The notes under the pieces: model-generated
What the model saw: only the letters and a program-made list of their open reading frames with translations
What the model was told of the DNA's origin: nothing
Databases searched by the model: none
Translations under genes and position numbers: made by a program
Assembly: GCA_007121555.1 (NCBI GenBank)
Contig: SKKH01000044.1
Location: forward strand, 1 to 64,000
Direction of reading: 5' to 3'
From: Gemmatimonadota bacterium
GTDB lineage: Bacteria > Gemmatimonadota > Gemmatimonadetes > Longimicrobiales > Gaopeijiaceae
Length of the DNA: 64,000 bases
Shown: positions 40,589 through 49,544 of the stretch, one piece after another
Numbering within the stretch: the stretch's first letter is position 1
How the letters are laid out: each line of letters begins with the position of its first letter

Positions 40589-42271
40589 CTACCCTGGACC
40601 CGGCAGGCGGAAGGGCTCCTCGGTGATCAGCGGATCCGTCGATTCGGGACGGTATTCATCCACCATCCGGGCGACCTCTTCCATGAGGCGGGAGTTTTCG
40701 ATGACCACCCCATCCTTGATGGTGTGGACGATGCCCTGGCTCCGACGCATCTCTCCCATCTCGCCCATCCGGATGGCTCCGAAGGAGTACATGTGGCGAA
40801 AGTTCTCCGCGGGATTCCCGTCGACGAGAATCAGATCGGCCAGGTACCCCTCCCGTACGAGACCCAGATTGGGCTCGAGTAGAGCCTGCGCACTGTTGTA
40901 TGTGGCTGAAGCCAGAACCTCGAGTGAGTGCATTCCCGATTCACGAACGAGCTGGAGCTCCCGGATGTTGGAAAATCCGGCCGTGGCCCAGATGTAGTTG
41001 TCATCGGTGCCCATGGCGACCACCCCGCCTCGCTTGTTGAACTCGTAGATGAGGTCTCCCCAGAGGTCGAAGGCGTAGCGCCAGCTCTCCTCGTCGTCGT
41101 GGGTCCAGTCCCAGTGGAAGGCGCCGTGCCAATGGGGGTCGGGTACGCTCCACTCCAGGAGCGCTCGATGGGTGTACTTGTCATGCCACGGGAGACTCTG
41201 GGCCCGCAGGATGTCTCGACTCGCCTCGTAGACCACCATCGTGGGGAGCATCTTCACTCCATAGTGCACCAGCGAATCGGCCACATCGTTCAGGAGGCGC
41301 TGCCGGTTCTCCGGATGCCACCCCACCTCCTCCCACACGGTGGCCGCCGCGCGGAACCGCTGTTGCTCGTTGTTGTAGCCGTAGTCGCGGGGGAAGTCCT
41401 GAACTCGCCGGGGAAGGGCGGATTCAGCTAGCCCGTAGTGGTGTTTGATGAAGGTGACGCCCATCCGGGCCGCGTCCACCGCATGCATCTGAGCCATGTT
41501 CGACGGAGGCAGGTGCACCGTGGTTACTCCCCCCGCCTCGGTCACGGCCCGAGCGGCCGCCTCGAAGAGTTCGGGATTCCAGGTCAGCCCGTTGATCCCC
41601 ACCGCGCGGCCGCCCGCCTCGATCATCTCGCGAGCGATCCGCGGCGCCTCGGCAGGGTCCTGCAATTCTTCGGGAGTCGCGTCAGCGCCTCGTCCCCAAT
41701 TCCAGAAAGGATGCTGCCGGGGAGCAAGGACCTCGTACCGCTCCGCGGCCTGCTGGTCGGCCCAGATCTGATCGAAGCGCCCGTCGGGTACGGTCACAGT
41801 GGTCGTGACGCCGTGGGCCAACTTCAGGTAATAGCTGTATTCGAGTGGAATGGGATCCGTTCGGACGTGATAATGGAGATCGAACATCCCCGGCATGACG
41901 TACTTGCCATCCCCCTCGATCACGCGGTCACCGTCCAGGCGGTCGATGGGCTCTCCAGCCTGACGCGCCCGCTCCAGCGCCACGGGATCGTAACTGCGCA
42001 TCTCCGTGATGACGTTTCCTTCGATCAGGATGTCATGGGGCCCTGTCGGGGGCCCTCCGTGCCCCGGAATCACCATCACGTTCCGGATCACGAGTCGGTT
42101 GTAGGGGCCTTCCGCCAGATCACCGAAATTCGAGGTTTCGACCGGAGGCGACTTGGGACCGAAGGCCCGCGCTTCGATGCCCTCCTGTCCGACAAGCTCC
42201 GCGGAACCCGGGATCAACCAGATGAATGCTCCGAAGACGGCGACGAGCCAGAGATTTGTGTGTATTCGCAA
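40589..42271 (-). CDS. Exported metal-dependent amidohydrolase (paralog A4)
   Basis: GMFDLHYHVRTDPIPLEYSYYLKLAHGVTTT, FIKHHYGLAESALPR, MGTDDNYIWATAG; parallels A1 and A2. Confidence 0.87.
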   Translation of the reverse strand: MRIHTNLWLVAVFGAFIWLIPGSAELVGQEGIEARAFGPKSPPVETSNFGDLAEGPYNRLVIRNVMVIPGHGGPPTGPHDILIEGNVITEMRSYDPVALERARQAGEPIDRLDGDRVIEGDGKYVMPGMFDLHYHVRTDPIPLEYSYYLKLAHGVTTTVTVPDGRFDQIWADQQAAERYEVLAPRQHPFWNWGRGADATPEELQDPAEAPRIAREMIEAGGRAVGINGLTWNPELFEAAARAVTEAGGVTTVHLPPSNMAQMHAVDAARMGVTFIKHHYGLAESALPRRVQDFPRDYGYNNEQQRFRAAATVWEEVGWHPENRQRLLNDVADSLVHYGVKMLPTMVVYEASRDILRAQSLPWHDKYTHRALLEWSVPDPHWHGAFHWDWTHDDEESWRYAFDLWGDLIYEFNKRGGVVAMGTDDNYIWATAGFSNIRELQLVRESGMHSLEVLASATYNSAQALLEPNLGLVREGYLADLILVDGNPAENFRHMYSFGAIRMGEMGEMRRSQGIVHTIKDGVVIENSRLMEEVARMVDEYRPESTDPLITEEPFRLPGPG

Positions 42272-42601
42272 CGCGAAATGACCTCCGGGAAGGTGGGCAG
42301 ATCCGCTCTCGAGCCTCCAACAGTAGACGCTCCGACCCCTGTGGCAGGCGGACTGTCAGAAACGCACGAACGTGTTAGGTGGCAGTATACAACACCGTTC
42401 CACCGTAAGGCATCGAGGTAGGACCGGGCAAGTCGCGGACTGTCTTCAGCCCCCAGGGGAGACCGAGAGGATTCCCGAAACGCGGGGTCACTTCCGAGGG
42501 CGGAAGGAGGAGGGATTCGAGGCCGACAACGGGCCTGTGCGGGATGCAGCAGGCCGGAGACATGGGGAGGGCGATCGAACTGTGATAGTAGGTCGCGGGT
42601 G

Positions 42602-42626
42602 CCCCCTCCCCAGAATCCGGAGGGGG
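42602..42626 (-). terminator. Stem-loop downstream of the DUF3179 gene
   Basis: CCCCCTCC...GGAGGGGG inverted repeat just past the stop at 42661. Confidence 0.35.
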
Positions 42627-42660
42627 AACTTCACCTTTTCTCAGGGGAGGACCGAGGCGT

Positions 42661-43797
42661 TCATGACTCGACCTCATCTCCGGACCAGACACGGGAGGCC
42701 GGATGAAACGACATCCAGGCGAACCAGAACGAGACGTAGGCTTCCGGGATCGGCTCCAGGCGATCCCCGGCCCTGGGTCCCGAGATGGCCAATCCGTCCA
42801 TTCGCCACTCTGAATTCGTCTCCTGATCCAGAATCCGGTCATCTTCGACGTGGAAGGTCAGGGACTCCCCATGGATCACGGGGCGAAAGGCCATGGCACC
42901 GCCCAACTCCCTGTCCCAGAGGACCACGACCGAGCCTCCCCTGCCCTCCTCGTGAACCACAGCCCTGGATCCGACCGCCTCCTCCTCGAGGGAACCGAAG
43001 GGAAAGACGATTCCCTCGCCTCCGCCTTCCTCTGGAATACCAAGGGTTCGCTCCTTCAGAAAACGCGAGTCATCCAACCCGTCCTGGTCGAAGAAGAGCT
43101 CTTCGTTCTCTTCATAGTTCCCGTAAGGGTATTGCTCGTAGTTCCGACCCAACTGGAGACTTCCGGTGACGACCCGGGTCTCGGGATGGAGGATTTTCCA
43201 GCCGGCCCACGTGACCTCGAAGGAGGGGAACATGGGAAGACGAACGCCGTCGGCAGGTCCGCATCGCGCCTCTCGCTTCATCTGAAACCAGAGGGACGTG
43301 GGATCCTGTCTGTCGAACATGATCAGGTTGTTCTGGAAGAGGAGTCCAGACACTCCGAAGTCGACGCCATCCACGACGCTCCGGTCGAAGACGAGACTCG
43401 AGCCCGTGAGGGGACAGTAGGTGACCGCCAACTCGAGACCGTTCGGAAAGTCCAGGTTCACGATCTCGTGCCACCAGCCGACGTTGTGGGGGATCGCCCA
43501 GGCCTCGCCATCGACCAGAACCCCGATGACCCGATCCGTATCGTCCAGGTACGCCACTTCGGGGTCATCGGCTCCGACGAAAGGAGGATTGAGCAGGGCC
43601 GGGATGCCATCGGGAGGAACGCCTCCCGAGACCAGATCGTCTTCCGGAACGCTGCATCGGAAGCCATCGGACCCGTTGGGCGTGGTATCGCCGACGGTGG
43701 GTGGACTGGAAGACTCCGAGCAGGCCACCAGGGCGAGGAGGGCCAGCATTGGCAGCAGGTGCCGCAGGTGGGTCTGCGTCGAGAGCATATAATACAT
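42661..43797 (-). CDS. DUF3179 domain lipoprotein
   Basis: Lipobox LALVACSESS; VIGVLVDGEAWAIPHNVGWWHEIVNL, VTYCPLTGSSLVFDR, GVSGLLFQNNLIMFDRQDPTSLWFQM. Confidence 0.82.
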   Translation of the reverse strand: MYYMLSTQTHLRHLLPMLALLALVACSESSSPPTVGDTTPNGSDGFRCSVPEDDLVSGGVPPDGIPALLNPPFVGADDPEVAYLDDTDRVIGVLVDGEAWAIPHNVGWWHEIVNLDFPNGLELAVTYCPLTGSSLVFDRSVVDGVDFGVSGLLFQNNLIMFDRQDPTSLWFQMKREARCGPADGVRLPMFPSFEVTWAGWKILHPETRVVTGSLQLGRNYEQYPYGNYEENEELFFDQDGLDDSRFLKERTLGIPEEGGGEGIVFPFGSLEEEAVGSRAVVHEEGRGGSVVVLWDRELGGAMAFRPVIHGESLTFHVEDDRILDQETNSEWRMDGLAISGPRAGDRLEPIPEAYVSFWFAWMSFHPASRVWSGDEVES

Positions 43798-43967
43798 GTC
43801 CTCTCCGGATCGAAACCAGGCCGGGCGTTTCCACGAAGGGCGCCCTCGTTCAGGAGAATTCCTGCGGGCCTGATCGGGTTCCACCCAGTTCCGATGGAAC
43901 GACGGTCAGCTCAACATGCTGACGCTTCGCCTCCCCTTTTCAGAAGCTCAACCCGAGGTCTACGAAC

Positions 43968-45368
43968 TCAGCGCGCTCCCTTTACGACCCGACCGTCCTT
44001 CACCACCAGGTCGACCGACCGAAGGATCGACATCTGCGTCAGCGGGTCCCCCCGCACGGCGATGATGTCCGCACGGAGACCGGGGGCCAGGGCTCCCACC
44101 TCCGATTCGACTCCCATGAAGCGGGCCGGCCAGAGGGTCGCGGCCTGGATCACCTGCATGGGATCCACGCCCCAGCGAACCCACAACTCCATCTCCCTCC
44201 AGGTGGAGTCGTTGTGGAACATGGTCGGAATCCCGGCATCCGTCCCGATGAGAAGCTGGACTCCACTCTCCCGGAGCTGTTGGAATTTCGTTTCCAGTCG
44301 AGGGATTCTGGAGGGGAAGAGTGCATAGTAGGGAAGTCGTGTGATGTCGTTCAGGGATTGCCGGATCTCCTCGGCCATCTCCTCCGGCATCCCGGCCCGC
44401 CAGGCGGGATCGTCCAAGCGCTCCGGAAAGACCTCACCCGTATAGTGCATCACGATGAGAGGAGAAGCCGTCGGTGTCCAGAAGAGCGAGGCGTTTCGCT
44501 CCTTCAGCCCGTCCATGATGTCGTCGGGATAGGCGGGAGCGGTTCCGAGGCCTGTGTGCTCGAAGTTCTGGACCCCGGCTCGGAGACCCACCCGAATCTC
44601 TTCCATCCGATGGGCGTGGGCGACGACCGGAACTCCCGCCGCCCGAGCCGCCTCCATGACCGCCGAAACCTCCTCCTCGGAGAGCAGGTCCTGATCGATC
44701 AGCTTGATCACATCCACCCCGGCGTCCACGAGGTGCTGAACCTTTCCCCTGGCGTCCTGCGGACCGTTCACCCCCCAGCGGTACCGTTCCTCGTAGGGTT
44801 GGTACGGGGCACGCTGGATGAATGGACCCGAGATATAGAGGTCGGGCCCCGGCAACGCCCCCTCTCGAATTCCACGCCGGACCTCGAGGAGTTCTTCGAG
44901 TGGACCGCCGAGATCCCTGGCGGACGTGACGCCAGCCATGAGGAGTTGCTCCGCGGCGATGGCCATGGTTTCCTGGTGCCGATCCCCGAAGAGCTCGTGC
45001 CACCGGGGATAGTCGCCATGCCCCAGGAGTTGGAGGTGTACATGCATATCCCACAGCCCGGGCATCACCGTCATCCCCTCCGTGGAGATCACCGTGGCGT
45101 CTCGGGGGATCTCCATCTCGCCCTTCGGGCCGAGGGCGACGATTCGATCCCCTTCCACCAGAATCACCGCGTTCTCCAGCGGGGGGCCACCAAAGCCGTC
45201 GAGGACCCTACCTCCAACCAACGCCAGGGACTCGGTCCCCACCTGGGCCGCGAGGGACGTCGGGGCCCAGGCCAGGAGAAGAAGAGGCAGAACTGGGACG
45301 TGTTTCAGGAAGGGCCAGAAAGGTCGACGCATGCGGAAATCCTCGGGGTCACGGGAGCGGGGGTTCAT
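43968..45368 (-). CDS. Amidohydrolase family protein (A5, prolidase/imidazolonepropionase-like)
   Basis: VMPGLWDMHVHLQLLGHGDYPRW, GVTSARDLGG, VVAHAHRMEEIRVGLRAGVQNFEHTG, IGTDAGIPTMFHNDS. Confidence 0.87.
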   Translation of the reverse strand: MNPRSRDPEDFRMRRPFWPFLKHVPVLPLLLLAWAPTSLAAQVGTESLALVGGRVLDGFGGPPLENAVILVEGDRIVALGPKGEMEIPRDATVISTEGMTVMPGLWDMHVHLQLLGHGDYPRWHELFGDRHQETMAIAAEQLLMAGVTSARDLGGPLEELLEVRRGIREGALPGPDLYISGPFIQRAPYQPYEERYRWGVNGPQDARGKVQHLVDAGVDVIKLIDQDLLSEEEVSAVMEAARAAGVPVVAHAHRMEEIRVGLRAGVQNFEHTGLGTAPAYPDDIMDGLKERNASLFWTPTASPLIVMHYTGEVFPERLDDPAWRAGMPEEMAEEIRQSLNDITRLPYYALFPSRIPRLETKFQQLRESGVQLLIGTDAGIPTMFHNDSTWREMELWVRWGVDPMQVIQAATLWPARFMGVESEVGALAPGLRADIIAVRGDPLTQMSILRSVDLVVKDGRVVKGAR

Positions 45369-45550
45369 CTTGCCACGCCAATCGGGGACTCGACAAGCCG
45401 CGGGGCGAACATGCGACAAAGGGGGCCGTCGGGCCGGGATGGGGCCCCACTTGGCCTCGGCCGGGACTCTTTGTACATTTGGATCTACCCTCTACCAGCC
45501 TTGTATTCGGGCATCTTGTAGCAGATCAACTGCGAAGGTTTTGAATTTTC

Positions 45551-45571
45551 ATTGTCCTAAGCTTGGACAAT
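45551..45571. promoter_or_regulatory. Perfect 7-bp-arm inverted repeat upstream of the GNAT gene, candidate operator
   Basis: ATTGTCC-TAAGCTT-GGACAAT, about 53 bp upstream of the start at 45624. Confidence 0.45.
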
Positions 45572-45623
45572 CACGCCGTTTCGTCCCGTTTCGCTTCTAT
45601 CTCCAGAGAGGAGAAGAGCACCT

Positions 45624-46220
45624 ATGAATGACCACAATGGGCATGACCAGACTGGCACCGCCCTCCTGGATCCTCCCGCTTCCGTCTCCGATCCGGCCCT
45701 CCAGGCTGGAGAAGCCTCCGAACTTTCCATCGAACCGGCCCGCTGGGAAGACGCCCGGCAAGTCGTTCAGATCATACGGTCGTCGGCCGAGTGGTATGAA
45801 GAGTTCGTGGCGCCGGAGGACATGGACGAGCACTTCGTCGACATGGACTGGGCGCGCGAGAATTTCCAGCGCCGGGAGTTCCACGTCGCCCGACTGGGCG
45901 GAGAGATCGCCGGTACCATCTCGCTACAGGAGGTGGGCGACGACCATCTCTACCTGGGTTACGTCTATCTCCACACCGACCACGTTGGGAACGGCTTCGG
46001 CGGAGACCTCCTGGACTTCGCTCGCGATGAGCTGAAGCGTCGGGGACGCCACTCCATGTTCCTGATCGCACATCCTGAGGCGGTCTGGGCGAAGCGGGCC
46101 TACCTGCGATACGGGTTCGAGATCATCGCCGATACCGACGAGGAGGTGCTCGAATGGAACGACGGTTGGCTCGAGCCCTACTACGAAGAAGGGTTCCAGC
46201 TCTACGAGTACCGAATCTGA
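45624..46220 (+). CDS. GNAT family N-acetyltransferase
   Basis: Acetyl-CoA-binding pattern VYLHTDHVGNGFGGDLLDFARDELKRRG; LIAHPEAVWAKRAYLRYGFEI. Confidence 0.8.
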   Translation: MNDHNGHDQTGTALLDPPASVSDPALQAGEASELSIEPARWEDARQVVQIIRSSAEWYEEFVAPEDMDEHFVDMDWARENFQRREFHVARLGGEIAGTISLQEVGDDHLYLGYVYLHTDHVGNGFGGDLLDFARDELKRRGRHSMFLIAHPEAVWAKRAYLRYGFEIIADTDEEVLEWNDGWLEPYYEEGFQLYEYRI

Positions 46221-46276
46221 CGCCCCCCCACGGGGGGCTGAAATCGTTCCAGCCTGCAGATGGAACGGAAGGGGGA

Positions 46277-46576
46277 TCAGGCGTCCGACGACGTCCGGTC
46301 CCCCTTCTTCTGTTGGGAGGGCAGGGCCAGGCCCACGGGGATGAGAACGAGGTAGGCCAGGACCAGCAGGATGGGGGCGGTGGTGATGGACCCGGTGGAG
46401 AGGACCCAGAACCCCACGACTGCAACCAGGACACCTCCTCCCACGAGAAGCAGATGGAGAGGGCCGAGCTTCAGACGTCGGTCGGGACCCGAGGGTCGCT
46501 TCTGCGCTTCCGCGCGCCGGCCCCGGTTTCGGGGGGTTCCGCGATCCCTGCGGGGCTTCTTCCTGCGTTCATTCAC
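46277..46576 (-). CDS. Small two-TM membrane protein with basic N-terminus (DUF3098-like)
   Basis: VNERRKKPRRDRG... (GTG start) then LHLLLVGGGVLVAVVGFWVLSTGS and ILLVLAYLVLIPVGLAL TM segments. Confidence 0.55.
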   Translation of the reverse strand: MNERRKKPRRDRGTPRNRGRRAEAQKRPSGPDRRLKLGPLHLLLVGGGVLVAVVGFWVLSTGSITTAPILLVLAYLVLIPVGLALPSQQKKGDRTSSDA

Positions 46577-46690
46577 TGGGAGGACCTCACCGGGAGAAGC
46601 TGGGTGAATTGTGGGAAGGCGGTGGCCAAGGATCCAGCGGAGGCGATCTGGTGTGGTGACTCGGAGATTCACGACACCGGGATGAGAACT

Positions 46691-47761
46691 CTATCTAGCC
46701 CGCTCGGTGGGGTCAACCGATTCGTCGTCCTCCCGCCGCTTCGGTGGGCCCTCTTCGCGGAATCCTCCGATGGGCGGAGTCCTCGGCGGCTCCCACCAGG
46801 CCGGAAGCTCGGGCCCCTCCGAGGCCCGGAGGCGGGCCATCCGCTCCCGATCGCGTCGCCGTCGAATGCGGAACAGGACGAGAAGGGCGACCCCGAGGGC
46901 GAGCCAGAACAGGGTGGATTGGGCCAGAATCAGAATGAAGCCGTACCGACCCTTCACGTACTCCAGCCACTGGCGTTCAAAGGTTCCGGTGGTGACACCG
47001 AACGTGCGACGGAAGGAGTCCTCGAAGTCCCGGGACTCCCGCCAACGTTCCAGAAACACCTCCATCCCCCGGGTCCCGGATTCGCGGACCAGGTATTCCA
47101 CTGCGGTGGCAGAGAGAAGGTAGGCGATCTCCGCTGACGCCCTGTCGCTGGGCCAGACCAGACTCAGGGAGTCCAGCGGCGGCGCTCGCCCCCCGGCCAG
47201 GATGAGTCGAAGCCTCCAGGCCTCCTGCACGTTCCATCCCCCGGAGGACCACTGGGCGTATCCCTCGTCGAACCAGCGAGGGATTCGAAGTCCCGACAGG
47301 TAGTCATGCAGACCCAGATGAGCCCATTCATGTCGCACCGTCCGAGATTCGGACTGGAACCCGTCCCAGGGAGTCTGAAAGACCGGTAGGACGATCCGAT
47401 GATATCGGGGAATGGCCACCCCGGCTCCCCAGTGGGGAGCTCGTCCCCCTGTGAGGGCGACCCATCGAGCCTCGTCCGGTGCCAGAAATAGGACTGCCCT
47501 TCGAGGATATTCCGGAGGAATCCCGGGGAGCACGGGCCGGGACTCGACGGTCCGGATCACTCGCTCGGCTCGCCCCCTGTGCTCAGGCCAGAAGACGACC
47601 TGAAGGCGCTCCCCGAGTTCGGGCCGGTCCGACGTCAGCACCAGTGCGCTCTGGATCTCCGGGACCTCCGGAGGGCGTAGGAGGGAGTCCGAAGTGGCCT
47701 GGGACTCCTGAACGGCCACAGAAGAGGCCATGGCCAGGAGGAGGAGGGCGTGAGCAAACAT
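46691..47761 (-). CDS. Peptidase-MA-like zinc metallopeptidase with C-terminal TM
   Basis: TVRHEWAHLGLHDYLSG (HExxH), RWFDEGYAQW; C-terminal LILAQSTLFWLALGVALLVLFRIRRRR. Confidence 0.8.
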   Translation of the reverse strand: MFAHALLLLAMASSVAVQESQATSDSLLRPPEVPEIQSALVLTSDRPELGERLQVVFWPEHRGRAERVIRTVESRPVLPGIPPEYPRRAVLFLAPDEARWVALTGGRAPHWGAGVAIPRYHRIVLPVFQTPWDGFQSESRTVRHEWAHLGLHDYLSGLRIPRWFDEGYAQWSSGGWNVQEAWRLRLILAGGRAPPLDSLSLVWPSDRASAEIAYLLSATAVEYLVRESGTRGMEVFLERWRESRDFEDSFRRTFGVTTGTFERQWLEYVKGRYGFILILAQSTLFWLALGVALLVLFRIRRRRDRERMARLRASEGPELPAWWEPPRTPPIGGFREEGPPKRREDDESVDPTERAR

Positions 47762-47814
47762 GAGCCCATCCTTGGAGAGTCAGGCTTCAGCGAGAAGGGG
47801 GAACCCGAAGGTGG

Positions 47815-49446
47815 TCAGCGGCCCGTCCGGGCTGCAATCGAATCCAGGTTCGTTCGTACCACCTGGTTGTCAGGGTTCAGCTGCAGCGCACGCTGCCAGA
47901 GCGACCGAGCCGTTTCCCGATCCCCTTCCTCATGGAAGAGCTTTCCCAGCTTGAAGTAGACCTGATCTCCCAGGTCAGGCTTGAGGCGCACAGCGCGCTC
48001 ATAGTGGGCTCGAGCGCTTGCCCGGTCACCCCTCCGAAGGGCTAGGTCGCCAAGATTCCGGTGGGCCTGGGGAGGCGTCCCGCTCTCCCCGACCGCCCGC
48101 AGGTATAGGGCCTCAGCGGCAGCGGTCTCGCCGCGACGCTCGAGCACCGCTCCCAGGTTCACCAGGATCGGACCCGACCACGGGTGGTGGGCGAGCCCTT
48201 CCCGCCCCACCCGAAGGGTCAGTTCCATCTTCCGCCCGGCCTCTGCGGCCAGGACGAGGTACGCGTAATACATGGGGGGAGGGACCTCGCCTTCGGCCAG
48301 TACCTTCCGATAACGCTCGAACGACTCCAGGGATTCCTGGTATCGCTCCAGCTTGCAGAGAGCAATGCCCCGGGCCAGGTGTAGCCCCGGATCGTTTCCA
48401 TGGATGGAGGTCGCACCATCCAGAACTTCGAGGGCGTCGGGAACCTGACCCAGGACCTCAAGAGCCAACGCCCGGTTTCGAAGACGGGAGTACTCGCTGC
48501 CGCCCACGGCGTCCGCTCGGTCCAGGTATTCGAGGGCCTCGTTCGGGCGCCCAGTCCTCAGCGCAATCACGGCGAGTCGAGAGAGGGCCTCCTCATGCTC
48601 GGGTTCTGATTCCAGAAGCCCCTGGATTTCCCGCTCCGCCTCCTCCCACATCCCCGAAGCCTGGAAGGCCTTGCCCAACTCCAGATGTCGACGGGCAGGA
48701 GAGTCCTGCGTAGCGGTGGAAACGTCGATGGAGCCCTCGCCCGTCCGTTCGATCCAACCTTCGCGAACCATGTCGTACAGGGCCCGAGCCACCTCGAAGC
48801 CGACCATCCCCGCCTCTCGGGTGACCTCGCCAACCGTTCGCTCCCCGTCCACCAGGTCCAGAACTCTGGACTGCTGGGAACTGAGCTTGCTCCCCTTCAT
48901 CGATCGCGGGTCCCGGACGACCTTGAAGATCGCCTGGGGAGAGGGAACCTCTTTGCGGATCTGGGTCCACTCGTCCGCCCGTCTCGCCCCCTCCAGGAGG
49001 AGGATTTCCGCAGGAATCGAGACGCGCATGGGGATGGATTGATCGGGCGATTCGCCGCTTCGGAACTGGAAGGATCCCTGTTCCCAGCCGAAGAGTCGGT
49101 AGACCGACTCCTCGACCTCGATCCGGGCGAAGCGCTCCAGATCGGCCCTCTCCAGTTCTCCTCGATCCATCAGGATGTGGCTGTAATGGGTTCCGGACTC
49201 GTCCGCGGCCTCCTGACGGGCCCTGTTGAGGGCTTCGCCGGTTACTGCATCGTTCTGAACCAGAAGTTCTCCCAGCCGCTCCGGACGATTCAAAACCGTG
49301 GCGTGGATGACCACCCCATCTTCGAAGAAGACATATCCGAAGTTCGATCGGTCGGTGACCGAAAGACAGCCGGTCTTCCGGCCCATGGCCAGGAGCTGGC
49401 AGATATCCGCAAGTCCCACATCCTTGAGCTGACCTTCAATCGCCAT
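47815..49446 (-). CDS. DUF4388 (PATAN-type) domain protein with C-terminal TPR array
   Basis: MAIEGQLKDVGLADICQLLAMGRKTGCLSV...GYVFFEDGVVIHATV; followed by TPR repeats (EYLDRADAVGGSEYSRLRNRALALEVLG...). Confidence 0.78.
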   Translation of the reverse strand: MAIEGQLKDVGLADICQLLAMGRKTGCLSVTDRSNFGYVFFEDGVVIHATVLNRPERLGELLVQNDAVTGEALNRARQEAADESGTHYSHILMDRGELERADLERFARIEVEESVYRLFGWEQGSFQFRSGESPDQSIPMRVSIPAEILLLEGARRADEWTQIRKEVPSPQAIFKVVRDPRSMKGSKLSSQQSRVLDLVDGERTVGEVTREAGMVGFEVARALYDMVREGWIERTGEGSIDVSTATQDSPARRHLELGKAFQASGMWEEAEREIQGLLESEPEHEEALSRLAVIALRTGRPNEALEYLDRADAVGGSEYSRLRNRALALEVLGQVPDALEVLDGATSIHGNDPGLHLARGIALCKLERYQESLESFERYRKVLAEGEVPPPMYYAYLVLAAEAGRKMELTLRVGREGLAHHPWSGPILVNLGAVLERRGETAAAEALYLRAVGESGTPPQAHRNLGDLALRRGDRASARAHYERAVRLKPDLGDQVYFKLGKLFHEEGDRETARSLWQRALQLNPDNQVVRTNLDSIAARTGR

Positions 49447-49544
49447 CTGGTCTCCTTGGGACGAGGTCTCCATCTCCTGAAGCATCACAGGCCCACACGC
49501 CAATGGCAAAAGCCACTCGCCTTCTCCGCTCGAAGCAATTCAAC

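Noticed and set aside
38351-40882. 843-aa plus-strand ORF antisense to the DUF885 and A3 genes
   Set aside because: High-GC mirror ORF: the translation is rich in R/P/G/H/L/V with no family motif, while the opposite strand encodes clear amidohydrolase and DUF885 proteins.
46222-46238. GCCCCCC-CAC-GGGGGGC hairpin after the GNAT stop
   Set aside because: Could be a terminator but has no T-tract and is mostly homopolymer; too weak to call.
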